Part shown: positions 16,690 to 25,049 of the stretch, piece by piece
How positions within the stretch are numbered: the stretch's first letter is position 1
How the letters are laid out: each line of letters opens with the position of its first letter
Assembly: GCA_024398935.1 (NCBI GenBank)
Contig: JAKSIH010000008.1
Location: forward strand, 1-64,000
DNA length: 64,000 bases
DNA from: Fibrobacter sp.
GTDB taxonomy: Bacteria; Fibrobacterota; Fibrobacteria; Fibrobacterales; Fibrobacteraceae
Direction of reading: 5' to 3'
Made by a program: the position numbers and the translations under genes
Notes under the pieces: model-generated
Told to the model about the DNA's origin: nothing
Seen by the model: only the letters and a program-made list of their open reading frames with translations
The model's database searches: none

Positions 16690-17871
16690 ATGGCAGCTAA
16701 GAAAGAAACTGAAAAGAAAGTGACAAAGGTCGCTAAGGCCCCTAAGGGAGAGGCCAAGGCAGTCAAGGAAACCAAGGCCGCGGTGGCAAAGTCCGATAAG
16801 GAAGCCAAGCCCGTTGCCGAAAAGCCTGCAAAGAAAAATGCAGAAAAGGAAACCAAGGTCAAGGAGACCAAGGCTACTGCAAAGGCTTCCGCTTCTGTAG
16901 AAAAGAAGACCGTTGCAAAGAAGTCCGCAACTTCTAAGGCTGCGTCAAAGACGGCAAAGGCCGCTTCCAAGTCCAAGGCTTCTGCCAAGGTGGAAGAAGC
17001 TGTTGAGGAAAAGCCGGTTGCAGCGAAGGTTTCCCCGAAGATACCTTCCGAAGAGGCTTCTTCCATGGCGCAGTCCTTTGATGCTGAATACTTGGTTCTC
17101 ATGCAGAAGGATCCCAACTGGATGCACGCTTTTTGGGAAGTTTCCGAAAATCGAGTAAAGCAGGCTAAGAAGGGCAAGAAAAAGCTGGTGCTCCGCCTGT
17201 TCGATGTCGCTTCCGACTTGACCATCCAGCGCAGCAAGAAAAAGCAGAAGTTCCGCGATGTGGAAGTTCCTGCCGATGCTCGTAGCTGGTATGTGGAAAA
17301 CACCGCCGGCAAGGCTGTGGTTGCTGTCCTTGGTGCTGTTCAGGGCAAGAGCTTTATGCCTATTGTCCAGTCTGCCCCTGTAGCCGTGTTCGACAAGAAC
17401 GCTGCAGCACCTGCCGCCGATGACGCTTTTGCAAAGGCTTCCTTGGGTGGAAATACCCTGGGTAATTTCATGAGTTCCGGTTTCTCCAGCCAGACTGCAG
17501 AATCCTGGCTCAACAGCTTGGGTGCAAATGGTGGCTTTGGCAGCTCTTCCGAATCCATGTTCTCCGGAGCCCTTTCCAGCGCTGCACTCCAGGCTATGGG
17601 TGGAAACGCTATCGAATCTTCCAAGGATTCCGTGAACTACGGTAAGGATTTCTTCCTGTGGGTGAAGACCCGTCTCATCGTTTACGGTGGTACCCGTCCC
17701 GACGCCCACCTTCAGGTTCGTGGGGAAGACTTCCCACTAAATCCGGATGGCACCTTCAGCTTTGAAGAAGACCTTCCGGATTGCACCAAGGTGATTCCTG
17801 TCTTTGCTACAGACAAGGATGGCGATTTCCCCACAACCATCGTTCCCATTGTAGTAAAGCGCACCGAGTAA
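16690..17871 (+). CDS. DUF4912 protein with a Lys/Ala-rich histone-H1-like N-terminal tail
   Basis: About 393 residues. The start is chosen at ATG 16690 because AAGGAGG lies 8 bases upstream; earlier in-frame TTG and ATG codons lack such a site. Residues 1-115 are almost only Lys, Ala, Glu, Thr and Ser in AKK/KAA patterns like histone H1 tails and bacterial AlgP/HctB tails. DUF4912 follows: LMQKDPNWMHAFWEVSE, then KLVLRLFDV and RSWYVE. A Ser/Gly/Ala-rich linker leads to a second beta segment (LIVYGGTRPDAHLQVRGE). The GH57 enzyme is next downstream, a pairing I recall from other genomes. The function of DUF4912 is unknown to me. Confidence 0.85.
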   Translation: MAAKKETEKKVTKVAKAPKGEAKAVKETKAAVAKSDKEAKPVAEKPAKKNAEKETKVKETKATAKASASVEKKTVAKKSATSKAASKTAKAASKSKASAKVEEAVEEKPVAAKVSPKIPSEEASSMAQSFDAEYLVLMQKDPNWMHAFWEVSENRVKQAKKGKKKLVLRLFDVASDLTIQRSKKKQKFRDVEVPADARSWYVENTAGKAVVAVLGAVQGKSFMPIVQSAPVAVFDKNAAAPAADDAFAKASLGGNTLGNFMSSGFSSQTAESWLNSLGANGGFGSSSESMFSGALSSAALQAMGGNAIESSKDSVNYGKDFFLWVKTRLIVYGGTRPDAHLQVRGEDFPLNPDGTFSFEEDLPDCTKVIPVFATDKDGDFPTTIVPIVVKRTE

Positions 17872-17992
17872 GATTGACGATTGAAGATTGACAATGGATG
17901 ATTAGTTATAATCGCGGCGTTGCCGCCTAACTTAATCACCCCATTGTCAGTTTTTTTCAATTATCAATCATCAATTATCAATCATTAATTGA
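17872..17992 (+). repeat. Heptanucleotide-repeat arms around a small hairpin
   Basis: Directly after the DUF4912 stop, five 7-base units run in register from 17872 to 17906 (GATTGAC, GATTGAA, GATTGAC, AATGGAT, GATTAGT). From 17958 to 17992 five complementary 7-base units follow (CAATTAT, CAATCAT, CAATTAT, CAATCAT, TAATTGA). Between them are a GCGGC-GTT-GCCGC hairpin and a GACAATGG / CCATTGTC stem ending in AGTTTTTTT, which can act as the terminator of the upstream gene. Confidence 0.6.
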
Positions 17993-18049
17993 TAACTAAG
18001 GCGAGTGAAGCGACCATGCTTGCATGGGCATTTCCGAGCCGGTTATCAA
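17989..18049 (+). repeat. Nested-hairpin element, copy 3
   Basis: Outer arms TTGATAAC (17989-17996) and GTTATCAA (18042-18049); joining segment AAGGCGAGTGAAGCGA; inner hairpin CCATGC-TT-GCATGG (18014-18027); joining segment GCATTTCCGAGCC. The joining segments are nearly identical to copy 1 at 10889-10955, while both stems differ in sequence and still pair. It ends 30 bases upstream of the GH57 start. Confidence 0.65.
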
Positions 18050-18079
18050 CAATAACGAAGTTATTAATTGTTAATTAGT

Positions 18080-19675
18080 ATGGCTCCTGGTAAAATCCTT
18101 TTCCTTATGCACGCGCACCTGCCGTTTGTGCGCCATCCTGAACATGCCCGCTTTTTTGAAGAAAACTGGCTGTTCGAGGCTATTGCGGAAACGTACTTGC
18201 CTTTGGTACAGGCTATGCGTCGCCTGCTGGAAAAAGGTGTACCGGGGACTCTGAATTTAAGCGTATCTCCGCCTCTCATTGAAATGCTTTCCGATGAAAA
18301 CCTGATGGACAAGTTCTCGGAGCATTTGAATCGTCAGCTGGACCTGATCGAGAAGGAGGTGGAAAAGAATCGCGGGACGGAACTGGAATCCGTATCCCAG
18401 TTTTACCGTGGCCGTCAGCATACTCTTATCGATACCTGGGAAAATAGAATTCATCATGACCTGCTGGGAGAGTTTCTCGCCCTGGAAAAGGCGGGAAAGC
18501 TGAATTTACTGACTTGTGTCGGAACCCATCCGTTCCTGCCTGCATACCAGAGCGATCCGGATTCCATCCGTATGCAGCTGGATGTAACGGTTCGTTGCTT
18601 TGAACGGGTCTTTGGTCGCAGGCCCAAGGGTGTGTGGCTGCCGGAATGCGGCTATTTCACGGGTCTGGACAAGTATCTGGCGGAATTTGGAATACAGTAT
18701 TTCTTCCTGGAAACTCACGGAGTGTTGCTTGCCAATCCTACGCCGAAGTATGGTGTATTTACGCCTCTTCGTACCAAGCAGGGCTTGTACTGCATGGGAC
18801 GCGAGCAGAAGAGTTCCATGGAAGTCTGGAGTCGCCGTACCGGCTATCCTGGCCATCCCGAGTATCGCGAATTCTTCAAGGATATTTCCAAGGAACGGCC
18901 TCGCGATTACTTGGGTGAGTATTTCTTCTCTGGGGATACTCCCATTGATTCTGGCTTCAAGTATCATCGCATTACGGGTTCCGAGAACAAGGAAATTTAT
19001 CGTCCCTGGAACGCCATGCGCCTAGCCAGCGATCATGCTCACCTCTTTGTGGTGAACCGCGAGACAACAATCTCTGAATTGCTGGTCAATATGGATGGTA
19101 ACAAGGCATGCATGCTTTGTCCTTACGACGCAGAACTTTTTGGACATTGGTGGTTTGAAGGCCCCCTGTTCCTGGAAGCCATGCTCGAACGGGGCGCCAT
19201 GTCCAATGTAATAGAGTTTGCCGGTGCCGATGATGTGATGATGTCTTCTGCGGATCCCGAGGCTCACGAGCCTGCGTTCTCCAGCTGGGGTGAAGGTGGT
19301 TTTGGCTCTGTGTGGATTAATGGCGAAACGGACCAGTACTATCCTCAGTCCTATCGTCTGAGGGCAATGATCCAGCACCTGAAATCGGTTCAGGATCGTA
19401 TGGATCCGTCTCTCAAGTCTTTCAGGCTCCTGACTCGCTATGTCAAGCAGATGGAACGGGAACTGATGCTGTTCCAGTCTTCGGACTGGGCCTTCATGAT
19501 TCACAATCATTCGGCAGAGGATTACGCCAAGCGCCGTCTGGATAACCATTATGCAAATGGCCACGCCTTGTTTGCAGAAGCCTGCAAGTCCATTCTGAAA
19601 AATTCGGATAAACCTGCCGCTTCTTCTGTCCTGCCCGCTCTTGAAAATGCGAACAACATTTTCAGCTGGCTGTAA
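18080..19675 (+). CDS. GH57 family enzyme, 1,4-alpha-glucan branching type
   Basis: 531 residues from the ATG at 18080 (a TTG at 18068 is possible but less likely). The N-terminal LFLMHAHLPFVRHPEH and the ENWLFEAIAETYLPL segment are typical of the DUF1957/GH57 branching-enzyme group. The catalytic nucleophile lies in GVWLPECGYF (about residue 190) and the acid/base aspartate in LCPYDAELFGHWWFEGP (about residue 350). It should make alpha-1,6 branches in glycogen-like glucan in the cytoplasm. The DUF4912 gene is upstream with the nested-hairpin element between them. Confidence 0.88.
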   Translation: MAPGKILFLMHAHLPFVRHPEHARFFEENWLFEAIAETYLPLVQAMRRLLEKGVPGTLNLSVSPPLIEMLSDENLMDKFSEHLNRQLDLIEKEVEKNRGTELESVSQFYRGRQHTLIDTWENRIHHDLLGEFLALEKAGKLNLLTCVGTHPFLPAYQSDPDSIRMQLDVTVRCFERVFGRRPKGVWLPECGYFTGLDKYLAEFGIQYFFLETHGVLLANPTPKYGVFTPLRTKQGLYCMGREQKSSMEVWSRRTGYPGHPEYREFFKDISKERPRDYLGEYFFSGDTPIDSGFKYHRITGSENKEIYRPWNAMRLASDHAHLFVVNRETTISELLVNMDGNKACMLCPYDAELFGHWWFEGPLFLEAMLERGAMSNVIEFAGADDVMMSSADPEAHEPAFSSWGEGGFGSVWINGETDQYYPQSYRLRAMIQHLKSVQDRMDPSLKSFRLLTRYVKQMERELMLFQSSDWAFMIHNHSAEDYAKRRLDNHYANGHALFAEACKSILKNSDKPAASSVLPALENANNIFSWL

Positions 19676-19706
19676 TACGAAGAACGTTGCTTGTGCAGGA
19701 ACTTCC

Positions 19707-21362
19707 CTAGTAGATTACGATAAAATCCTGAGTCTTGCCCCTGGATCCCGCCCTAAATCGGTATACTCCGGGGGTCAGTAATTTTTTTACGCGGTCCTCG
19801 TTTATGCAGTGGGTGGCTGCTTCGTATTTTTCTCGGGTAACGAGGTCTCCGCGGCGATTCCTGATTTCCAGGAATTTTTTCCCTAGTGGAAGTGGTGTAA
19901 AGCAGAGGTCTCCCCTTCGCCATGGAACAGGGTAGGCGCGTAGGGTCGAGTCCTTGATGATGGTTGGCAGCGTATTTTCTCCAAAACGACTGAATATCCA
20001 GCTGATGGAATCAACGCTCGGATTGCCGCTCAAGGCAATATACAGGGAGTCCGCTGCATTGGACGAGGTGACGGAAACAATTTCCGCGGTTTCGCCGCGA
20101 TAGGATGCAACAGAAACCCTTCCTGTAAAATTTTCAACGGAGGGCCTTCCGTAGGCATAATACTGGTATGCAAAATTCTGGAGGTGCGGCGTGAACTGCC
20201 TGTTGTCATCAATGGTAATGTGCAGAAATTCCGGCCAGTCCTTTTCGTCGTCGTCAATCCATTCCGTAGAATCAACAAAGCCTGACCTCTTGCCAGAAAA
20301 AGCAAGCCTTGTTGAAAAATCGTGGAAGATGGAATCCATGGAAAGGTTTTTCTTTCTTGCAATTTTATCCAGGTGGACATTCAGAATCTTGTTGGGCTCC
20401 TTTGCGAACGATTCCCAGATAAGCTTGTCAAAATTTTTTTCCACATGGTTATGCAGGTACAGAAGAAAAATCCCTGCTCCGTAATCCTGTATCATGTTGT
20501 CTAGGGGTGTCCCTACGGATTGTGACATCAGGGGAAGGTAGGCGAAGTAGTCGTCTATTTCCGGAGCGAGAATTTCTTCCATTCCCGAAGCAGATGCTTC
20601 AAACCAGAAAGTCATGTAGGAAGTCATGTCCAGGTAGCGGATTTGTACTGCATGATAAAGTTCGTGGAAAGCGGTGACGCGGATTCCCTTTTCCCATTGA
20701 TCGGCGTAGGAGTAACCGTGAGCCTCGTTCATCAGTTCCTGGTCCGCTATGTCGTAAATACACTTTTTTCCACCCACCATGAGGGTGTCCTTCGTGGCGT
20801 TGTATTCCGGCGTATAGCGGAAATCGTTGTCCATAAAAAGTTCGCTTTTCGAAGGATCGTCGTCGTCGGGAATCATTAGGCCGTAACAGCCGTGGCACTT
20901 GCCTCCCAGGTAGAACTGGGTTCCTCTCATCTGGTCGATGTCTATGACCTCGATGGGGTAGAGGCCTGCTTCTACCTCCTGCTGATAATGGAAAGCCCTG
21001 GAGGAGCCTAGGGGTGGAAGCATTCCCAGCTGAGTTGCATAAATCTTGTAGGCAAATTCCGCGCTGGAGGCAACAGAGTCAATGAATTCCTCTGTAGTCT
21101 GGTTCGGGCCGGAAATGGTGTAGAAAATCTGGAAATGTTCGGTTTTTTTTGAATAGACGGTGTCGTAGAAACTTTCTGCAGGGCAGGGGATGGTGGCCCT
21201 TGCCAATGCTTTTTTTTCCAGTTCAGGATTTTCCCGGTATGCTCTTATATTTTGAAAGAGCCGGTCTGTCCCGCATGTATTCCTTGAAAAGCTCTGGGAA
21301 ACGAGGAACAGGAGGGTTAAGGTTAGAATGGCTGAAAAGGAACCGTGTATTCTGGAAAACAT
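19707..21362 (-). CDS. Secreted zinc metalloprotease-like protein (MXAN_6640 type)
   Basis: 551 residues with signal peptide FSAILTLTLLFLVSQSFS. The zinc motif is VTAFHELYHAVQIRY (HExxH, about residue 233), followed by FWFEASASGMEE, which would give the third ligand as in gluzincins. The region SYMTFWFEASA is shared with the MXAN_6640 putative metalloprotease family. A C-terminal beta domain (from about residue 400) ends in RAGSRGKTQDFIVIY. It is the last gene of a minus-strand unit after UbiD, with only 3 bases between. Substrate unknown; it should act outside the cytoplasm. Confidence 0.75.
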   Translation of the reverse strand: MFSRIHGSFSAILTLTLLFLVSQSFSRNTCGTDRLFQNIRAYRENPELEKKALARATIPCPAESFYDTVYSKKTEHFQIFYTISGPNQTTEEFIDSVASSAEFAYKIYATQLGMLPPLGSSRAFHYQQEVEAGLYPIEVIDIDQMRGTQFYLGGKCHGCYGLMIPDDDDPSKSELFMDNDFRYTPEYNATKDTLMVGGKKCIYDIADQELMNEAHGYSYADQWEKGIRVTAFHELYHAVQIRYLDMTSYMTFWFEASASGMEEILAPEIDDYFAYLPLMSQSVGTPLDNMIQDYGAGIFLLYLHNHVEKNFDKLIWESFAKEPNKILNVHLDKIARKKNLSMDSIFHDFSTRLAFSGKRSGFVDSTEWIDDDEKDWPEFLHITIDDNRQFTPHLQNFAYQYYAYGRPSVENFTGRVSVASYRGETAEIVSVTSSNAADSLYIALSGNPSVDSISWIFSRFGENTLPTIIKDSTLRAYPVPWRRGDLCFTPLPLGKKFLEIRNRRGDLVTREKYEAATHCINEDRVKKLLTPGVYRFRAGSRGKTQDFIVIY

Positions 21363-21365
21363 CCG

Positions 21366-23240
21366 CTACCCCTTCAGAATGTTTTCATCGGAAAGGATCT
21401 TGCGGGCCCGTTCACGAATTTCGTCGGGAAGGGTTAAGGCCTTCATGTGATGGGGCTTGACGCGGGCGTCCACAATCAGGGGCGCTTCAGTCCCCCAGTG
21501 CTTGTTGCTGATGGAACTGCGGTAGCCGAATATGTCTTGAGCCGGGTCTGAGCGGGTAAAGGTAAGCCAGAGAAAGTCATCCAGTTTGTATCCCTTCAGG
21601 GTATGATCCAGGAGAGGTCTTCTGTCGATGAGGGTAATCCAGGGATAGTTCTCCCTGAAGGCCCATTGGGAAAGTGCCTTCTCAAGGTTTTCCATAAGGG
21701 AGGGACGCTTGCCTTCGTCAAAGGCTTCTGTCTCTATAACGAGGACGCCCTTCATGGGCATGAAAATTCCCTTTTCGGCAGTACCAAATTCTGCAGGGAG
21801 ATTTAGGGAACTTAAGTCTTCTGCATTCTTTCGCAGCTCCCTGCGCTTGATTCCTGCCGCAGCCATAATCAGTTTGGAACCATGGTTCAGGCTGCTTCCT
21901 GTGTAATCCAGGGTGTCGATGGTTGTTGCGGTCTGAAAATGAAGATCCCGTTTGAAATTAATACGCTCCAGCACATGACCGAAAAAATCGGGCACGTTGT
22001 TTACGTCGATTCTTTTTCCGCAATCTTTTTCGTCTTCTTTCGCTGCAATCAGAAGGTACTTGCTTAAACTTGCCTGGTTGAACCCAAGAAGGGCGTTGGC
22101 CGTCTTCAGCAGTTCCATGGGTTCCCGGTCTTCAGGCTTTGCGTAGGGCAAAAAGCGCTCGTTTGCCAGGGCGAGGCAAAGGGGGTGGACTCCCGCCGCA
22201 TCAACGGCGTGGATGGAGTGTAGCCCCGGGATGGATGCAGGCACCATGGGCTTGGTAATCTGGTGGATAAAGCTCCCGAAGAGAGTGTCTTCCTGGGGCG
22301 GTCTTCCCACAACCGTAAAGGGGTAGATGGCGTTCTTCCTGCAGAGAACTTTCTTTACCTTGAGGTAAGGAAAATCGTGTCTGTCGGAGTAATAGCCGAT
22401 GTGATCCCCGAAAGGACCTTCGGGCTTTAATTCCGGAGCGATCTCTCCAAGAATGCAGAAGTCCGCATCAGTGGAAACCAGATAACCGTTGTGGATAAAA
22501 TAACGGAATCGCCTGCCTCCCAGCATTCCTGCAAAGACCAGTTCAGAAAGATTCTCGGGCATAGGCATGACCGCAGCCACCGTGTGGGATGGCGGGCCTC
22601 CGATAAAGATGCTGACCTTCAGGGGGCGGCCTTCTTCGATGGCCTTGCGATGGTGCCTTGCGATGTCCCGCTTAATCTGGTAGTGAAGTCCGCATTCCTT
22701 TCCTGGAACATAGCTGTTGCCTGACATCTGAATGCGGTACATGCCCAAGTTGGTGGTCATGATGCTTGACTTTTCGCCGGGACGGGTAGCGACCTGGGGA
22801 AGTGTTACAAAGGCACCTCCATCCAGGGGCCAACTCTTGATCTGGGGCAGGTCCTGAAGATTGCATTCCCTAAAATCCTGAATGGAACCGCTCCTGCAGG
22901 GCAGAGCGCAAATGCCCGCCTTTGCTGCAGTCAGAAGCTTGAACGGATTGGGGTGCTTGAAGAATTCTACAGGGTTTGACTTGAAAAGAACTGCGGTCTT
23001 TGTGCCTTTTAGGCTTTTTCTAAAAAGAAAGTCGAGTCGTTCCTGGGTTCCGAAAATGTTACAGGCAGCCCTGAAGGGGCTTCCCTTGACCTTCTCGAAA
23101 AGAAGCGCCGGACCACCCGCTTCAAAGGTCTGACGGGCTATTTCTGCCATTTCCAGATCAGGATCCACTTCCTGATGGACACGCTTAAGCATGCCTGCCT
23201 TTTCTAAATCCAGCAGTGCCTGTTCAAGTGATTTGTACAT
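21366..23240 (-). CDS. UbiD family decarboxylase
   Basis: Prenyl-FMN-dependent decarboxylase of aromatic or alpha-beta-unsaturated acids, 624 residues. The family signature is LKPEGPFGDHIGYYSDRHDFP (about residue 283; Glu of the ExxPEGPFG region binds and catalyses), and PVTHxx-like VTLPQVATRPGEKSSIMTTN is also present. The protein is longer than UbiD of E. coli (about 497 residues); the extra length is at the C-terminus. It may serve quinone synthesis, but no ubi, men or mqn gene is nearby, and no UbiX is in the window. It lies in a minus-strand unit with an SRPBCC-like gene upstream and the metalloprotease downstream. Confidence 0.88.
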   Translation of the reverse strand: MYKSLEQALLDLEKAGMLKRVHQEVDPDLEMAEIARQTFEAGGPALLFEKVKGSPFRAACNIFGTQERLDFLFRKSLKGTKTAVLFKSNPVEFFKHPNPFKLLTAAKAGICALPCRSGSIQDFRECNLQDLPQIKSWPLDGGAFVTLPQVATRPGEKSSIMTTNLGMYRIQMSGNSYVPGKECGLHYQIKRDIARHHRKAIEEGRPLKVSIFIGGPPSHTVAAVMPMPENLSELVFAGMLGGRRFRYFIHNGYLVSTDADFCILGEIAPELKPEGPFGDHIGYYSDRHDFPYLKVKKVLCRKNAIYPFTVVGRPPQEDTLFGSFIHQITKPMVPASIPGLHSIHAVDAAGVHPLCLALANERFLPYAKPEDREPMELLKTANALLGFNQASLSKYLLIAAKEDEKDCGKRIDVNNVPDFFGHVLERINFKRDLHFQTATTIDTLDYTGSSLNHGSKLIMAAAGIKRRELRKNAEDLSSLNLPAEFGTAEKGIFMPMKGVLVIETEAFDEGKRPSLMENLEKALSQWAFRENYPWITLIDRRPLLDHTLKGYKLDDFLWLTFTRSDPAQDIFGYRSSISNKHWGTEAPLIVDARVKPHHMKALTLPDEIRERARKILSDENILKG

Positions 23241-23243
23241 GGC

Positions 23244-23738
23244 TTAACCGGCAGTGGCGGCGTTGTCCAGGGATTCAAAACTTTGAGTCTGTTTCTTGGC
23301 TTCAACGGCCATATAGATTTCGCGTGCGGCCTTGCGGCTCGGAATCGCATAGACAATGCTTGCCTTGTCCATAATTTCGGCGAAGGTTTCTTCCGGGAAA
23401 ACATTAAAACCCTGGAAGGAGAACTTGTCGTAACAGGTGGTCAGGTTCCCTTCGGAAACGAACTGGTGTACCGCATTAAAACCACGGAAGGGACCTTCGT
23501 TAAGACGGACGGTAACCTTGCTTTCGGTAGAGGCTGCGATAATGCCTGTCCATGAAATTTTCTTGAAGCCAACCATCACGACATACTTTACGATTTCTCC
23601 TGCCTCCAGAGTCTTGGGCAGGGTGTAGTGAATGACGGGGCTTTTGCCGATGGTCAGATTCATGGGCGCAAAACGGATAGTCTCCAGCACGTTTGCCAAA
23701 GAATACTCCTGCCATGAAGTTTGACTAAATTGAACCAT
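23244..23738 (-). CDS. SRPBCC-like ligand-binding protein
   Basis: 164 residues when started at the ATG at 23738 (MVQFSQTSWQ); longer frames run into the neighbouring gene. The pattern of long beta strands with a final helix resembles SRPBCC/START folds: VIHYTLPKTLEAGEIVKYVVMVGF, of which FKKISWTGIIAAS and VTVRLNEGPFRGF and HQFVSEG are the most telling. It starts one of the minus-strand units, ending 3 bases before ubiD. Ligand unknown; cytoplasmic, no signal peptide. Confidence 0.65.
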   Translation of the reverse strand: MVQFSQTSWQEYSLANVLETIRFAPMNLTIGKSPVIHYTLPKTLEAGEIVKYVVMVGFKKISWTGIIAASTESKVTVRLNEGPFRGFNAVHQFVSEGNLTTCYDKFSFQGFNVFPEETFAEIMDKASIVYAIPSRKAAREIYMAVEAKKQTQSFESLDNAATAG

Positions 23739-23773
23739 ATGGGAAAATATAGAAAAAATCGTTGAGAACGGGG

Positions 23774-24712
23774 TTAGGTCTTCTCGTTTAGGGTCAAACG
23801 GGATAGCTCCGAGAATGCTGTATCGGGATGGTCTTCCACCCACTGTCTGGATAGTTTAGTCTTGAGAAATCTGCCTTCCACGGAATTGTACCAGTGCACG
23901 ACGCAGGTTTCCGGGCGAAGAAGCCTATTTAGGCGCCTGTGGGTGTTCTTTTTAAACCAGTGGGCGCTGATTTCTGGACCGAGGGGGTAGAAATAGGGCG
24001 CAGGCACTACCTGCATGGAATCGCTACTCTTGTTCCTGGTAACATTCTGCAGAAGTCGGGTGCCTAGACGGAATCGTTTCAGGCGTTCTTCTTCGGGCAT
24101 GGTCTTGATGAATTCGAAAGCCTTGGTAATGGTTTCGTTTCCCGGTTCCGAACCGATAACGGCGTTGTTTACCGCTGCGGAGAAGAGACCTTCAAATGCA
24201 CGGAAGAGACCGTAGCCTCGAGGAACCCTGGCGCAGAATTCTCGGAAGGCGAACTGCAATCCGCAGAATATCCAGCGGAACGGATTGATGCTTCCGAAAA
24301 GGCTTGCGGGTAAGGCTACAGGTTCTGTTCCTACAAAACCTTTCTGTTCCATAAGCTGTTCGAAGGGTTTCACCATAATGATGTCCGTGTCCAGATAGAC
24401 TCCGCCATACTTGAATAGCAGCGCCAGACGCAGTAGGTTTGCCCTACTGGCAGGAGCGGTCAAGGTGTGGAATAGCTTTCCGCAAAGGCCGTCGTCTCCC
24501 AGTCCTTCAAAGTGGCTGTCGCTGACAGGTATGACTTCCAGTCCGGGAATATCCTTGATAAGTTCCCAGCCATCGCCATCCTGCCTTAAACCTTCGTGAA
24601 CCAGCCAGATAGAGGTTGGCTTCTGGATATTGTAAGCGGAGCGAATGGCGAGGCCTCCGCTCCAGGGGAACTTAGGACCTAGCCAGATGAAGATGAGACG
24701 GTTGGGAATCAT
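23774..24712 (-). CDS. Glycosyltransferase, DXD type (GT32-like)
   Basis: 312 residues. N-terminal IPNRLIFIWLGP is the typical first strand of capsule/GT32 sugar transferases, and YGGVYLDTDIIMVKP (about residue 110) carries the DXD motif that binds metal and nucleotide sugar. NNAVIGSEPGN and VVHWYNSVEGR fit the later part of the domain. It is part of a minus-strand run with a Dabb protein and a GT4 enzyme, suggesting surface glycan assembly. Sugar and acceptor cannot be told. Confidence 0.82.
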   Translation of the reverse strand: MIPNRLIFIWLGPKFPWSGGLAIRSAYNIQKPTSIWLVHEGLRQDGDGWELIKDIPGLEVIPVSDSHFEGLGDDGLCGKLFHTLTAPASRANLLRLALLFKYGGVYLDTDIIMVKPFEQLMEQKGFVGTEPVALPASLFGSINPFRWIFCGLQFAFREFCARVPRGYGLFRAFEGLFSAAVNNAVIGSEPGNETITKAFEFIKTMPEEERLKRFRLGTRLLQNVTRNKSSDSMQVVPAPYFYPLGPEISAHWFKKNTHRRLNRLLRPETCVVHWYNSVEGRFLKTKLSRQWVEDHPDTAFSELSRLTLNEKT

Positions 24713-24731
24713 AAATCAGAAAACCAAAATA

Positions 24732-25049
24732 CTAGAATTCAAAATCAACGGCGCGACGTTCGGTAACGACCTTCTTTACGAAGGAAACGATTGCCTGGTG
24801 TTCCGGGTGATTCTGGTATACATCCAGGGCTTCCTTGGTGCGGAATGTAGTGTCCAGCGCAATGTCGAATTCGATGTCTCCGTTGCCCAGTTCTGCCTTG
24901 TTGAAGTTGAGACCGGACTCGATGCTTACGAGACCGGGAATCTTGCCTTCCAGGGCATGGAAGGCGTCCACCATCTTCTGACCATTTTCCTTAGCAGTTG
25001 CGCCTTCTGCTTCTGCCTTCAGCTTCCAATAAACGATATGACGGATCAT
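24732..25049 (-). CDS. Dabb (stress-responsive A/B barrel) family protein
   Basis: 105 residues starting MIRHIVYWKLK, followed by a helix (ENGQKMVDAFHALEGKIPG), VSIESGLNF, FDIALDTTF and a final helix DVYQNHPEHQAIVSFVKKV. This order, including the NHPxHxxxV segment, is characteristic of the ferredoxin-like dimeric Dabb domain. Its start overlaps the stop of the upstream GT4 gene by four bases (ATGA). Function in the cell is not known; some relatives are plant stress proteins or olivetolic acid cyclases. Confidence 0.85.
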   Translation of the reverse strand: MIRHIVYWKLKAEAEGATAKENGQKMVDAFHALEGKIPGLVSIESGLNFNKAELGNGDIEFDIALDTTFRTKEALDVYQNHPEHQAIVSFVKKVVTERRAVDFEF

